Part shown: piece by piece, positions 1 through 6,290 of the stretch | How positions within the stretch are numbered: position 1 is the first letter of the stretch | Layout of the letters: each line of letters starts with the position of its first letter | Assembly (NCBI GenBank): GCA_945957305.1 | Contig: CAMFLN010000068.1 | Coordinates: forward strand, 1 to 9,198 | Source: an uncultured Planctomycetaceae bacterium | GTDB lineage: Bacteria > Planctomycetota > Planctomycetia > Pirellulales > JACPPG01 | Length of the DNA stretch: 9,198 bases | Reading direction: 5' to 3' | The notes under the pieces: model-generated | The model's database searches: none | What the model saw: only the letters and a program-made list of their open reading frames with translations | Told to the model about the DNA's origin: nothing | Position numbers and translations under genes: made by a program

Positions 1-125
1 GCCTGGGACTCAGCCTGGTGCACGGCACCATTCGTGATCATTTGGGGGAGATCCGCGTCGATAGTTCGCCAGGGCAGGGGACGACGTTCACGATCGAGCT
101 GCCGCGCTACCGCCCGCGGAATTGA
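1..125 (+). CDS. Sensor histidine kinase, C-terminal end only
   Basis: The first 125 bases read in one frame (codons from base 3) to a TGA at 123-125. The roughly 40-residue peptide starts LGLSLVHG and continues through IRVDSSPGQGTTF to a final IELP stretch. This is the end of an HATPase_c (GHKL) domain: the G2 glycine box (GLGLS), the helix after it, and the last two beta strands with the PGQGT turn. The protein would be an ATP-binding histidine kinase that autophosphorylates and passes phosphate to a response regulator. There is no receiver domain after the ATPase fold, so it is a simple kinase at this end. Everything upstream, including sensor domains, H-box and any membrane segments, lies outside the window, so its signal and topology are unknown. 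The tail resembles that of the kinase at 1503-2420, but this part is conserved across the whole superfamily. Confidence 0.85.
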   Translation, partial: LGLSLVHGTIRDHLGEIRVDSSPGQGTTFTIELPRYRPRN

Positions 126-491
126 TTTGCCGCGCTTTCTGCGGGCACGCAGCCTGCTTCCGACTTCATCGCAGCCGACTGCAGTTGTGCCGCGTTTCGG
201 ACGATAGCAACAAGAGGTGCCGCGGGACGCGCTTCTTGATCCCGGGCGTTGCAAGCATTGCTGTCACCGCGGAAGCGAGCGAGCATGTCGTTGCCCTCGG
301 CCAAACGCCATCACCAGCGGCGAGTGGTAGCCTGTCCACCGGCGCGCCACGGCTGCTCTTGCAACACCTCGAGCATTTCGCCAGACTACGCGACCCTGTC
401 AAAGTTGCCAGGGCACACATCTCGCGGTTCATTCGACACCTTGCCGGCCAGCGGCCTCGTGATTTTCGGAGCCTGCTTCCCGGGGAAAACC
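126..491. other. Intergenic stretch without a convincing gene
   Basis: About 366 bases separate the kinase stop from the lipoprotein start. Open frames cross it on both strands, but they give arginine-, alanine- and serine-rich translations with no recognisable domain, as expected by chance in GC-rich DNA. I see no good -35/-10 pair, tRNA, or strong hairpin followed by a T run. The lipoprotein reading frame stays open upstream to about 249, but the lipoprotein signal peptide at 492 argues against using that extension. The promoter of the lipoprotein gene should lie here, but I cannot place it. Confidence 0.5.
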
Positions 492-1163
492 ATGCGCTAC
501 GCTTGTTGCGTTATCTGGTTGCTCTGCGCGCTGTCCGGCTGCGCCTCGATGCGTCAGCCGCCCATGCTGCTGCAGAACCCCGTGCTTGCGCCGCCGCTGG
601 ACCGCGATGTGTTCTGGGATCAATTGGTCGCCGTGGTCGACAATTATTTCGAAATCGAACGCGAGGACCGCGTGCGCCTCGTGGACAACATGCCCACGAT
701 TGGGCGGATTGACACCGTGCCCGAGCTGGGCGCGACGATCTTCGAACCGTGGCGGAGTGATTCGGTCGGGTTCTACGAGCGCTTGGAATCGACCTATCAA
801 ACCATTCGCCGCCGCGCGCTGATTCAGGTGGTGCCGTCGGAGAACGGCTACATGGTCGACGTAGCGGTCTACAAGGAGCTGGAAGACTTGCGGCGGCCCG
901 ACCACTCCAACGCCGGAGATGCGACCTTCCGCAACGACGACTCGCTGGACCGTTACAACGACCAGACCCAAGGACCGACCAGCACGCTGGACAGCTTTCC
1001 GACCTATGGGCGCGCCCGCGGGCCGATTGGTCCGCAGCCCTTTACGCTGGGTTGGATTCCCATCGGCCGCGACACGGCACTCGAGCAACGAATTATTGCG
1101 GACCTGCTGATGCGGCTGGGCGTACCGAGCAGCGACTGTGCCGCCGGCCCACCGCTTCACTAG
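492..1163 (+). CDS. Predicted lipoprotein, conserved hypothetical
   Basis: A 223-residue protein. The start at 492 is chosen because it gives a clean lipoprotein signal: a basic residue at position 2, a hydrophobic stretch (CCVIWLLCAL), then the lipobox LSGC with the lipidated cysteine at residue 17. Alanine follows the cysteine, which by the E. coli Lol rule would favour the outer membrane. The mature part has no membrane segment. It is rich in acidic and basic residues, with a conserved-looking core (PPLDRDVFWDQ, EREDRVR, YERLESTYQ, then RRRALIQVVP and YMVDVAVYKELED) and a last segment with GWIPIGRDTALEQRI. I recall similar hypothetical proteins in planctomycetes, but no function is known to me. 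The alternating strands around VDVAVYKEL suggest a compact alpha/beta domain. The Shine-Dalgarno is weak (GGGGAAAA just before the ATG). It stands alone between two non-coding stretches. Confidence 0.8.
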   Translation: MRYACCVIWLLCALSGCASMRQPPMLLQNPVLAPPLDRDVFWDQLVAVVDNYFEIEREDRVRLVDNMPTIGRIDTVPELGATIFEPWRSDSVGFYERLESTYQTIRRRALIQVVPSENGYMVDVAVYKELEDLRRPDHSNAGDATFRNDDSLDRYNDQTQGPTSTLDSFPTYGRARGPIGPQPFTLGWIPIGRDTALEQRIIADLLMRLGVPSSDCAAGPPLH

Positions 1164-1187
1164 CGTCGGCCATTGGGCCAACCTACA

Positions 1188-1205
1188 GGCACAAGCTTGT
1201 GTGCC
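1188..1205. terminator. Short hairpin after the lipoprotein gene
   Basis: GGCACA (1188-1193) pairs with TGTGCC (1200-1205) around a 6-base loop. The centre CACAAGCTTGTG is itself a perfect 12-base palindrome. It begins 24 bases after the lipoprotein stop, a usual place for a terminator stem, but no run of T follows. It is therefore only a possible factor-independent stop, or a protected 3' end. Confidence 0.3.
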
Positions 1206-1257
1206 ATGCCTCACAGTGGCTCGCTTTTCGCTGCACTGCTGGCGTTGCAACGAATCA

Positions 1258-1396
1258 ATTCATCCGCAGAGGGCGCAGAACGCGCGGATAAGGATTCACA
1301 AGACAGCGGGTCTAAGCACTCGCGAATTCGATCGCAGCCACTTTATTCTTACATCTCAATCGCTATCTGCGCTTTCTGCGTCATCTGTGGATGAAT
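1258..1396. repeat. 139-base inverted-repeat element with 9-base units
   Basis: The left arm at 1258-1296 and the right arm at 1358-1396 are 39 bases each and inverted relative to each other, with 32 of 39 positions matching and no gaps. A 61-base centre separates them. Each arm begins ATTCATCC (read inward) and continues as three 9-base units starting CGCAGA or a close variant: 1265-1273, 1274-1282 and 1283-1291 in the left arm, and three matching units on the other strand in the right arm. No open frame of note is inside, so a transposase-encoding element is excluded. The shape fits a miniature inverted-repeat element or a dispersed intergenic palindrome. I recall runs of the type 'CACAGATGACGCAGA' scattered between genes in many environmental bacteria, but copy number here cannot be seen from one window. 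It lies between the ends of the convergent lipoprotein and kinase genes. Confidence 0.75.
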
Positions 1397-1401
1397 CTCT
1401 T

Positions 1402-1419
1402 CTCGCACTCTGATGCGAG
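1402..1419. other. Small hairpin near the inverted-repeat element
   Basis: CTCGCA (1402-1407) and TGCGAG (1414-1419) can form a 6-base-pair stem with a 6-base loop. It lies 84 bases beyond the stop of the - strand kinase and just outside the right arm of the repeat element. No T run follows on either strand, so a terminator role is possible but weakly supported. Confidence 0.2.
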
Positions 1420-1502
1420 CGCGCGGACAACGCGAGCGAGTTGAGACTGTCCGCTCTACCCCGGGGCTCCTTTGACAGAGCACTCCAAAGCACTTGAATG
1501 CC

Positions 1503-2420
1503 CTACGCCCCGGGCGTGGCCGGCGTTGAGATCGTCGTGGGCAGCGTTGTTCCTGTAAGCGGTGTCGCGGCGACTTTGTGGAATACCGGCAGCTTGATCG
1601 TGAAGGCCGTTCCCTTGCCGGGAGTGCTGTCGACGCGGATGCGGCCGTGGTGCGATTCGATGATGTCGCGGCACATCGACAGCCCCAGCCCTGTGCCACC
1701 TTTGCCGCTGGCGTCGGGTCCGGCTTTGGTGCTGAAGAATGGATCGAAGATGCGGTGCAACACTTCGGGAGTCATTCCGCAGCCGTTGTCGCGTACAAAA
1801 AGATCGACCATGTCGGCGGCAGTGTCGTGTGCCAGCTTGATCACCACGCGCCCCCCTTGGGGCATCGCCTGCCGCGCGTTGATCAACAAATTGAGCAGTA
1901 CTTGCTGAATCTGGTTGGGATTGGCCGACGCGTGTGGCACGGCGTCGAGGTATTTTTCCACGGTGATGCGGTATTTGTTCAGTTCGCGCTCGAGCAAGAG
2001 CAGCGAATCTTCGACCAGCTTGACCATGTCGGTCGGTTCAAACGAATTCGTCCGGTTACGCGCGAATCCCAGAATCGTGCTGGTGATTTTCGCGGCGCGC
2101 GTGCCGGCCGACAGGATCTTTTCGAACGCCTTTTCCCGCGTCGCGAGATCTTTGTGGCGCAAGCCGAGCTTGGCGTAGTTGATGATCGTCGTCAGGACGT
2201 TGTTGAATTCGTGGGTGGTCGTGCTCGACAGTTCGCCGAGCGCGGTCAGCTTCTGCGCTTGCGCCAGGCGCTCCTTGAGGATGACGACCTGCTCTTCCAG
2301 GCTTAATTCACTTGTACCGCCCATGATCACCTGTGCTTCCGCAAACTTGACGGCTCTTGCGTCGCAGGCCGTCAGATACCTCGATTCCGCAGCCGGCAAG
2401 ATTTCTGCCGTTGCGCTCAC
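1503..2420 (-). CDS. Soluble sensor histidine kinase (HisKA plus HATPase_c)
   Basis: 305 residues if read from the GTG at 2418-2420. An internal ATG at 2322-2324 (residue 33, MGGTSELS) has AGGTG just upstream, and I recall relatives that start close to this point, so the shorter form is a serious alternative. There is no membrane segment and no recognisable sensor domain. Residues about 41-60 look like a short coiled coil. The H-box is TTTHEFNN with phosphorylated His70. The ATPase follows with the N-box (LLNLLINARQAM, Asn177 and Asn181), G1 (RDNGCGM, Asp211), F-box (FDPFFSTK, 225-232) and G2 (GTGLGLSM, 243-250), all intact. The last 25 residues are a threonine- and proline-rich tail. It should be a cytoplasmic kinase that phosphorylates a response regulator. 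No regulator gene is adjacent, so partner and signal are unknown. It is divergent from the small gene at 2589. Confidence 0.93.
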   Translation of the reverse strand: MSATAEILPAAESRYLTACDARAVKFAEAQVIMGGTSELSLEEQVVILKERLAQAQKLTALGELSSTTTHEFNNVLTTIINYAKLGLRHKDLATREKAFEKILSAGTRAAKITSTILGFARNRTNSFEPTDMVKLVEDSLLLLERELNKYRITVEKYLDAVPHASANPNQIQQVLLNLLINARQAMPQGGRVVIKLAHDTAADMVDLFVRDNGCGMTPEVLHRIFDPFFSTKAGPDASGKGGTGLGLSMCRDIIESHHGRIRVDSTPGKGTAFTIKLPVFHKVAATPLTGTTLPTTISTPATPGA

Positions 2421-2501
2421 TTCGCCTTTTTACGCCGCCAACGTGGCTAACTGGTTGATCGAGTTAGAGTTAGTTACCTGCTACCTATCGTCGTGCTCGC
2501 C

Positions 2502-2530
2502 TGGGCAACTGAAACACAAGCCGTTATAAT
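2502..2530 (+). promoter_or_regulatory. Sigma70-like promoter for the 85-residue protein gene
   Basis: A perfect TATAAT at 2525-2530 lies 17 bases after TGGGCA (2502-2507, four of six matches to TTGACA). Transcription would start near 2537, giving a leader of about 50 bases before the ATG at 2589. TATAAT is rare by chance in DNA this GC-rich, and the position between divergent genes is right for a promoter. Confidence 0.6.
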
Positions 2531-2588
2531 CCGCCCGCGTGTTCGGTCTGCCGCCTTAAGGATTGTTCGGCGGTTTGGAGAAGCTGGG

Positions 2589-2846
2589 ATGCACACGGTC
2601 GATCTTTTGGATCAGGCACTGCGGGCAGCCGAGGAGTTTGGCTACCGTATCCGGCAAGAATGGCTCGACGGCACGTCGGGTGCCTGCGAAATCAAGGGCC
2701 AAAAGTGGCTCTTTCTGGATCTCGCCGATACACCTCTCGAGCAACTGCACATCGTGGCTGATGTGCTGTCGCGAGAACAGGCCGAGCGACGTGGAAAGTT
2801 AGCGCTCCCGTTGCGACAGTTCATCGAAAACTGCCGAGCGGCTTAG
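2589..2846 (+). CDS. Small conserved hypothetical protein, 85 residues
   Basis: The ATG at 2589 is preferred over the longer open frame (back to about 2493) because GGAG at 2576-2579 sits 9 bases before it and the longer version would run through the candidate promoter. The protein starts with an amphipathic helix (VDLLDQALRAAEEFGY), then a short strand section with GTSGACEIKGQKWLFLD, a second helix (PLEQLHIVADVLSREQ) and a final helix ending FIENCRAA. It has no signal peptide, membrane segment or metal-binding cluster; the two cysteines (33 and 82) are far apart. The KGQKWLFLDL strand followed by 'TPLEQL' looks like a small alpha/beta cytoplasmic fold. I recall similar short unnamed proteins in planctomycetes, with no known role. 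The gene is monocistronic, divergent from the kinase and convergent with nadD. Confidence 0.75.
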   Translation: MHTVDLLDQALRAAEEFGYRIRQEWLDGTSGACEIKGQKWLFLDLADTPLEQLHIVADVLSREQAERRGKLALPLRQFIENCRAA

Positions 2847-2916
2847 CGGCATCCCCTGATTCCTCGTCGGGTGTTTCGCCAGAGACGCTTCTCAGGTAGC
2901 CGCTCCAAGGACGTTC

Positions 2917-2998
2917 TTGGGTGCCACTGCTAGCTTGCCTAGCAGTGTTGACCCCACCGTTCGGCACTGCTAGAGGAGCCAGCAGAGGCACGCCCAAA
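2917..2998. repeat. Compound palindrome between convergent genes (REP-like)
   Basis: CACTGCTAG (2925-2933) and CTAGCAGTG (2939-2947) form a perfect 9-base-pair stem with a 5-base loop. A third copy, CACTGCTAG, is at 2965-2973 and begins a second, imperfect hairpin that ends with AGCAGAGGCAC. The two hairpins are also inverted copies of each other: TTGGGTGCCACTGCT at the left (2917-2931) matches the reverse complement of the right end (about 2982-2998) with a small gap and one mismatch. The whole is a four-arm palindrome around a 15-base centre. It resembles paired REP units, and I recall CACTGCTGGC-type palindromes as abundant between genes in Pirellulales-like genomes. Sitting between two convergent stops, it may also terminate transcription in both directions, although no T run is present. 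Confidence 0.65.
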
Positions 2999-3035
2999 GT
3001 GTGTTGCAGTTGTCTCAAAAACCTAGCGCGAAGAT

Positions 3036-3692
3036 TCAGCAGGGTTCGCGTTCCTGGCTGTCAGGCCCTTCACCGGATAGTTCGCCACCCCGGTAGAGCC
3101 CGTGTGTTTCGATATACTTTTCCACGGCGCGGGGCGTGCGGTAGCGAATGCTCAGTCCGCTCGTGACACGACGCCGTATCTCGCGGCTGCTCAGGTCGAT
3201 CTGCGGCATTTCCACGTGCAGGCGGCGGATTTCGTCCAGGCGGTCCGGCGCGACCAACCCTGCTAGCACGCCAAAATTCGGGGGGGGTGCTCCAGGGCGG
3301 CTGACCACCACGGGGAGCGCCAATTGGCAGATCAGGTCCGGTTCGCGCCAGCGGGGAAGGTCGTCCAGCGAGTCGGCGCCCATCAGAAAGAAAAGTTCCC
3401 GTGCCGGCACGTCGGTCGACAACTTCGCCAGCGTGTCGACCGTATAGCTAACGCCCCCCCGGTCAATTTCTGCGCGGCAGACCCGAAACGATTCCTGGCC
3501 GGCGATCGCCAGCTCCAGCATTTCAGCGCGCTGTTCCGCGGGTGTGCGCGTCTGCGCTTGTTTATGAGGAGACGTGGCGGCCGGTAGAAACCAGACTTCG
3601 TCCAACTGCGCTTGCTCGCGACAGCATTCGGCCAAGAGCAAGTGGCCATAGTGTAACGGGTCGAATGATCCGCCCAGCAATCCTAGCCGCAT
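3036..3692 (-). CDS. nadD: Nicotinate-nucleotide adenylyltransferase NadD
   Basis: 218 residues, close to the usual family length. NadD joins nicotinate mononucleotide and ATP to give nicotinate adenine dinucleotide and pyrophosphate in the cytoplasm, the step before NAD synthetase. Visible motifs are GGSFDPLHYGH at residues 7-17 (the nucleotidyltransferase HxGH signature, His14 and His17), FLPAATSPHK at 35-44, SYTVDTL at 82-88, FFLMGADSL at 101-109, and DLSSREIRRR at 167-175 (the ISSTxIR equivalent). The open frame extends 27 codons further upstream, but the fold begins at the first strand MRLGLLGGSF, and AAGGA lies 11 bases before this ATG, so 3692 is the start. The last 15 or so residues (GGELSGEGPDSQ…) form a polar tail beyond the fold. 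The gene contains a run of eight C and a run of seven G on its coding strand, yet the frame is intact. It is divergent from priA. Confidence 0.95.
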   Translation of the reverse strand: MRLGLLGGSFDPLHYGHLLLAECCREQAQLDEVWFLPAATSPHKQAQTRTPAEQRAEMLELAIAGQESFRVCRAEIDRGGVSYTVDTLAKLSTDVPARELFFLMGADSLDDLPRWREPDLICQLALPVVVSRPGAPPPNFGVLAGLVAPDRLDEIRRLHVEMPQIDLSSREIRRRVTSGLSIRYRTPRAVEKYIETHGLYRGGELSGEGPDSQEREPC

Positions 3693-3815
3693 GTGATCGA
3701 ACGTCCTTGCTACGGTTGCAGGAGCCCGGGCCGAGCCCCATATTGAACTTCGAGCAAGGCGCAAAGTGCGCATTGCCGATCGATGCCCGACCTATCGTAG
3801 CTGACGGCGTGGCGA

Positions 3816-6140
3816 GTGACCACGTCGCGAATCGACCCCTATAGCGTGAGTAGCGTGAATTCTGGCCGCCAGCAAGAAATGTTTGACGATCTGGCCGCCC
3901 CGTGGGAAGCGGACGACGCCGAGGAGCGCCTGATCGCCAAGGTGCTGGTTCCGGTCGGGCCGACGGAACCGCTCGATTATCTCGTTCCAGACGCCTTGCG
4001 CGGCCAGGTCCAGATTGGCAGCCGCGTGAGCGTCCCGCTGGGGCGGAGCGATCGAATCCGGATCGGTTATTGCGTCGACCTGGTGACGCGAACGACCGGC
4101 GGCCGGCTGAAAGCGCTGCACGAAGTCATCGACGAGCAATGTTTGCTCAGTGCGACGATGTTGCGACTCAGCCAGTGGATGGCTGAAAAGTACTTGTGCA
4201 CCTGGACGCAAGCGCTCGACACGATGCTGCCTGCCGCGGTGCGACAACAGGCCGGCACGCGCCGCATGACCATGCTTTCGGTGCCCGCGGATGTCGCGGC
4301 TCGCCTGGAGACATTGCGGCTGCCGCAGAAACAATTGCACGTCCTGCACTACCTGGTGGCGGCCGGACAGCCGCTGTTGCAAAGCGCCGTGATCGAAGCC
4401 GTGGGTTGCACGGCGGCGCCGATTGCCGCCCTGCGCCAGAAGGGATTGGTCACGGCCGACGTGGCGCGGGTGCGACAAGAGGACTACGCCCGGCCACAGG
4501 CGCAGCGCGAAGATAACCACGAATTGAACGAAGACCAGGAACTCGCGCTCGGGGCGATCCTGGCGGCGCTCGAGGCGCGTACACAACGCACGATCGTCCT
4601 GCATGGAATCACGGGCAGCGGCAAGACCGAAGTTTACATCCGCGCGATTCAAGAGATTGTGAGCTACGGTCGGCAGGCGATTGTACTCGTGCCGGAGATC
4701 AGCCTCACGCCGCAGACCGAGCAGCGGTTCCGCGCCCGCTTTGGCGAGGTGGCGGTGCTGCACAGCCATATGACGGATGCCGAACGGAGCTGGCATTGGG
4801 AACGCATCGCCCGCGACGAGGTGTCGGTCGTGGTCGGAGCGCGCAGTGCTGTCTTTGCGCCGGTGCCCCGGTTAGGGCTGATCATCCTTGATGAGGAGCA
4901 TGAAGCGTCGTTCAAGCAGGATAGCGCGCCGCGCTACCACGCGCGCGAGGTGGCGCTGCAGCGGGCGCGGCTCGAACGAGTGCCCTTGGTGCTCGGTTCG
5001 GCCACGCCGTCACTCGAGAGCTGGCATCGGGCGCAGACGGGCGAATACCAACTGGTCGAAATGCCGCGGCGCGTGCTGGCTCGCCCATTGCCGGATGTGC
5101 GCACGATTGATCTACGCAACGAATTCGAGCGTGGAGCGGCTGGCGGAGCGCTCAGCCGCCCGTTGCGTTTGGCCATGCAAGAAGCGCTGGCTGACGGAGG
5201 GCAGGTGATTCTGCTGCTCAATCGCCGCGGCTTTGCGACCCATTTGCAATGTCCGGCCTGTGGCGAAGCCGTGCGCTGTCCCCACTGCGACATCGGCCTG
5301 ACCCATCATTGGCAGCGGGAAGTGGCACTGTGCCACTATTGCGACTACGAGATTCGCGCGCCGCACGTCTGTCCCAGTTGCCGTTCGCCTGGCATTCGCT
5401 ACCGCGGGTTAGGAACGCAAAAGCTCGAGGCCGAAGTGCGCTCCCGCTTCGCGGACGTGCCGACGCTCAGAATGGACACCGACACGATGCAATCGCCGGG
5501 GAGCCATGAACGGGCCCTGGCTGCTTTTCGGCGTGGCGAAGTGCGGATTCTGCTGGGCACGCAGATGATCGCCAAGGGGTTGGACTTTCCGGACGTGACG
5601 CTGGTGGGCGTGGTCAACGCCGATACCGCGCTGCACCTGCCTGACTTTCGCGCCGCGGAACGCACGTTCCAACTTCTGGTACAGGTGGCGGGGCGCACGG
5701 GGCGCGGCGAGCGCGGCGGACGCGTGTTGGTACAAACCTTCAGCCCGGACCATCCGGCCATTCTGGCTGCCGTGCGACACGACTACACCGCATTCGCCGA
5801 ACGTGAATTGCCGCTGCGAAGGTTGCTGGGCTACCCACCGTTTACGTCGATGGTGCGCATCGTGGTGCGCGGCCCGCGCGAGACGATTACGCAGGAATTC
5901 GCCACGGCCTTGGCCACCTGCGCCAAGGCTGCGCTTGTGCCGGAACAGAGCGGCGCACGAATTCTCGGTCCGGCTCCCGCGCCGATCGCGAAGTTGCGGG
6001 GCAAGTATCGGTTTCAGCTGCAGTTGCAGGGGCCTGACGCCGAGGCGTTGCGGGGGGCGGTCAGCCGTGCCCAGGAGGCTTTAAAGCCCCCGGACGACGT
6101 GCAGTGGATTGCCGATGTCGACCCGCTCGATATGCTGTGA
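3816..6140 (+). CDS. priA: Primosomal replication restart helicase PriA
   Basis: Up to 774 residues, numbered here from the GTG at 3816. PriA binds stalled forks and D-loops after recombination repair, unwinds the lagging arm with 3'-5' polarity and reloads the replisome. Domains in order: the N-terminal DNA-binding region (about 38-140, DYLVPDALRGQVQIGSRVSVPLG), a winged-helix linker, then the helicase with Walker A GITGSGKT (264-271), DEEH (359-362), SATPS (395-399), and motif VI QVAGRTGRG (623-631). Between the helicase lobes all eight zinc cysteines are present (479, 482, 488, 491, 506, 509, 519, 522). The C-terminal domain holds LGYPPF and GPAPAPIAKLRGKYR. The start is uncertain: GTG 3846, GTG 3855 and ATG 3879 are in frame, none has a strong Shine-Dalgarno, and relatives I recall begin only a few residues before the 'QQ-x-MFDD' motif, which favours 3855. 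Confidence 0.96.
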   Translation: MTTSRIDPYSVSSVNSGRQQEMFDDLAAPWEADDAEERLIAKVLVPVGPTEPLDYLVPDALRGQVQIGSRVSVPLGRSDRIRIGYCVDLVTRTTGGRLKALHEVIDEQCLLSATMLRLSQWMAEKYLCTWTQALDTMLPAAVRQQAGTRRMTMLSVPADVAARLETLRLPQKQLHVLHYLVAAGQPLLQSAVIEAVGCTAAPIAALRQKGLVTADVARVRQEDYARPQAQREDNHELNEDQELALGAILAALEARTQRTIVLHGITGSGKTEVYIRAIQEIVSYGRQAIVLVPEISLTPQTEQRFRARFGEVAVLHSHMTDAERSWHWERIARDEVSVVVGARSAVFAPVPRLGLIILDEEHEASFKQDSAPRYHAREVALQRARLERVPLVLGSATPSLESWHRAQTGEYQLVEMPRRVLARPLPDVRTIDLRNEFERGAAGGALSRPLRLAMQEALADGGQVILLLNRRGFATHLQCPACGEAVRCPHCDIGLTHHWQREVALCHYCDYEIRAPHVCPSCRSPGIRYRGLGTQKLEAEVRSRFADVPTLRMDTDTMQSPGSHERALAAFRRGEVRILLGTQMIAKGLDFPDVTLVGVVNADTALHLPDFRAAERTFQLLVQVAGRTGRGERGGRVLVQTFSPDHPAILAAVRHDYTAFAERELPLRRLLGYPPFTSMVRIVVRGPRETITQEFATALATCAKAALVPEQSGARILGPAPAPIAKLRGKYRFQLQLQGPDAEALRGAVSRAQEALKPPDDVQWIADVDPLDML

Positions 6141-6217
6141 GTCGCCTTCGCCGTGCGAAAATGCCGGCAAACCGCGAATTTCAGCGGTCGCGGCCGGGCG
6201 AGAGGCTCTGATTGACC

Positions 6218-6247
6218 TTGGCCGTGTCAATCCTGGAAACATACAAT
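6218..6247 (+). promoter_or_regulatory. Candidate promoter of the membrane histidine kinase
   Basis: TTGGCC (6218-6223, four of six) and TACAAT (6242-6247, five of six) are separated by 18 bases in the 150-base gap after priA. Transcription would begin near 6254, about 37 bases before the kinase ATG. This suggests the kinase, and possibly rnhA behind it, can be expressed independently of priA. Confidence 0.45.
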
Positions 6248-6290
6248 GGCCGTAGCGATTGCGTAATTCCCCGAGAGACGTGGCCGATCG

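Noticed and set aside
122..712. A 196-codon + strand frame across the gap after the first kinase.
   Set aside because: It overlaps the lipoprotein gene in another frame and reads as arginine- and alanine-rich filler with no domain or plausible ribosome site.
429..1250. A 273-codon - strand open frame covering the lipoprotein gene.
   Set aside because: The + strand frame has a clear lipobox signal peptide and a well-formed protein; the antisense translation is low in hydrophobic core residues and has no domain.
1138..1413. Several short open frames across the inverted-repeat element.
   Set aside because: Their peptides simply translate the 9-base repeat units (for example ICAFCVICG and IHPQMTQKAQIA), so they reflect the repeat and not a gene.
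2925..2973. The repeated CACTGCTAG units as a small CRISPR array.
   Set aside because: Units are only 9 bases, occur in both orientations and have no equal-length spacers or cas genes; the arrangement is palindromic.
3792..4796. A 334-codon open frame on the - strand opposite priA.
   Set aside because: It overlaps conserved PriA motifs on the other strand, is dominated by R, H, Q and A, and has no family signature.
6171..6188. ACCGC…GCGGT hairpin after priA as a terminator.
   Set aside because: Only five base pairs with a loop of about eight bases and no T run; it is not better than chance at this GC content.
6212..6247. TTGACC at 6212 as the -35 paired with TACAAT at 6242.
   Set aside because: The spacing is 24 bases, too long for a sigma70 promoter; TTGGCC at 6218 with 18 bases is the better partner.
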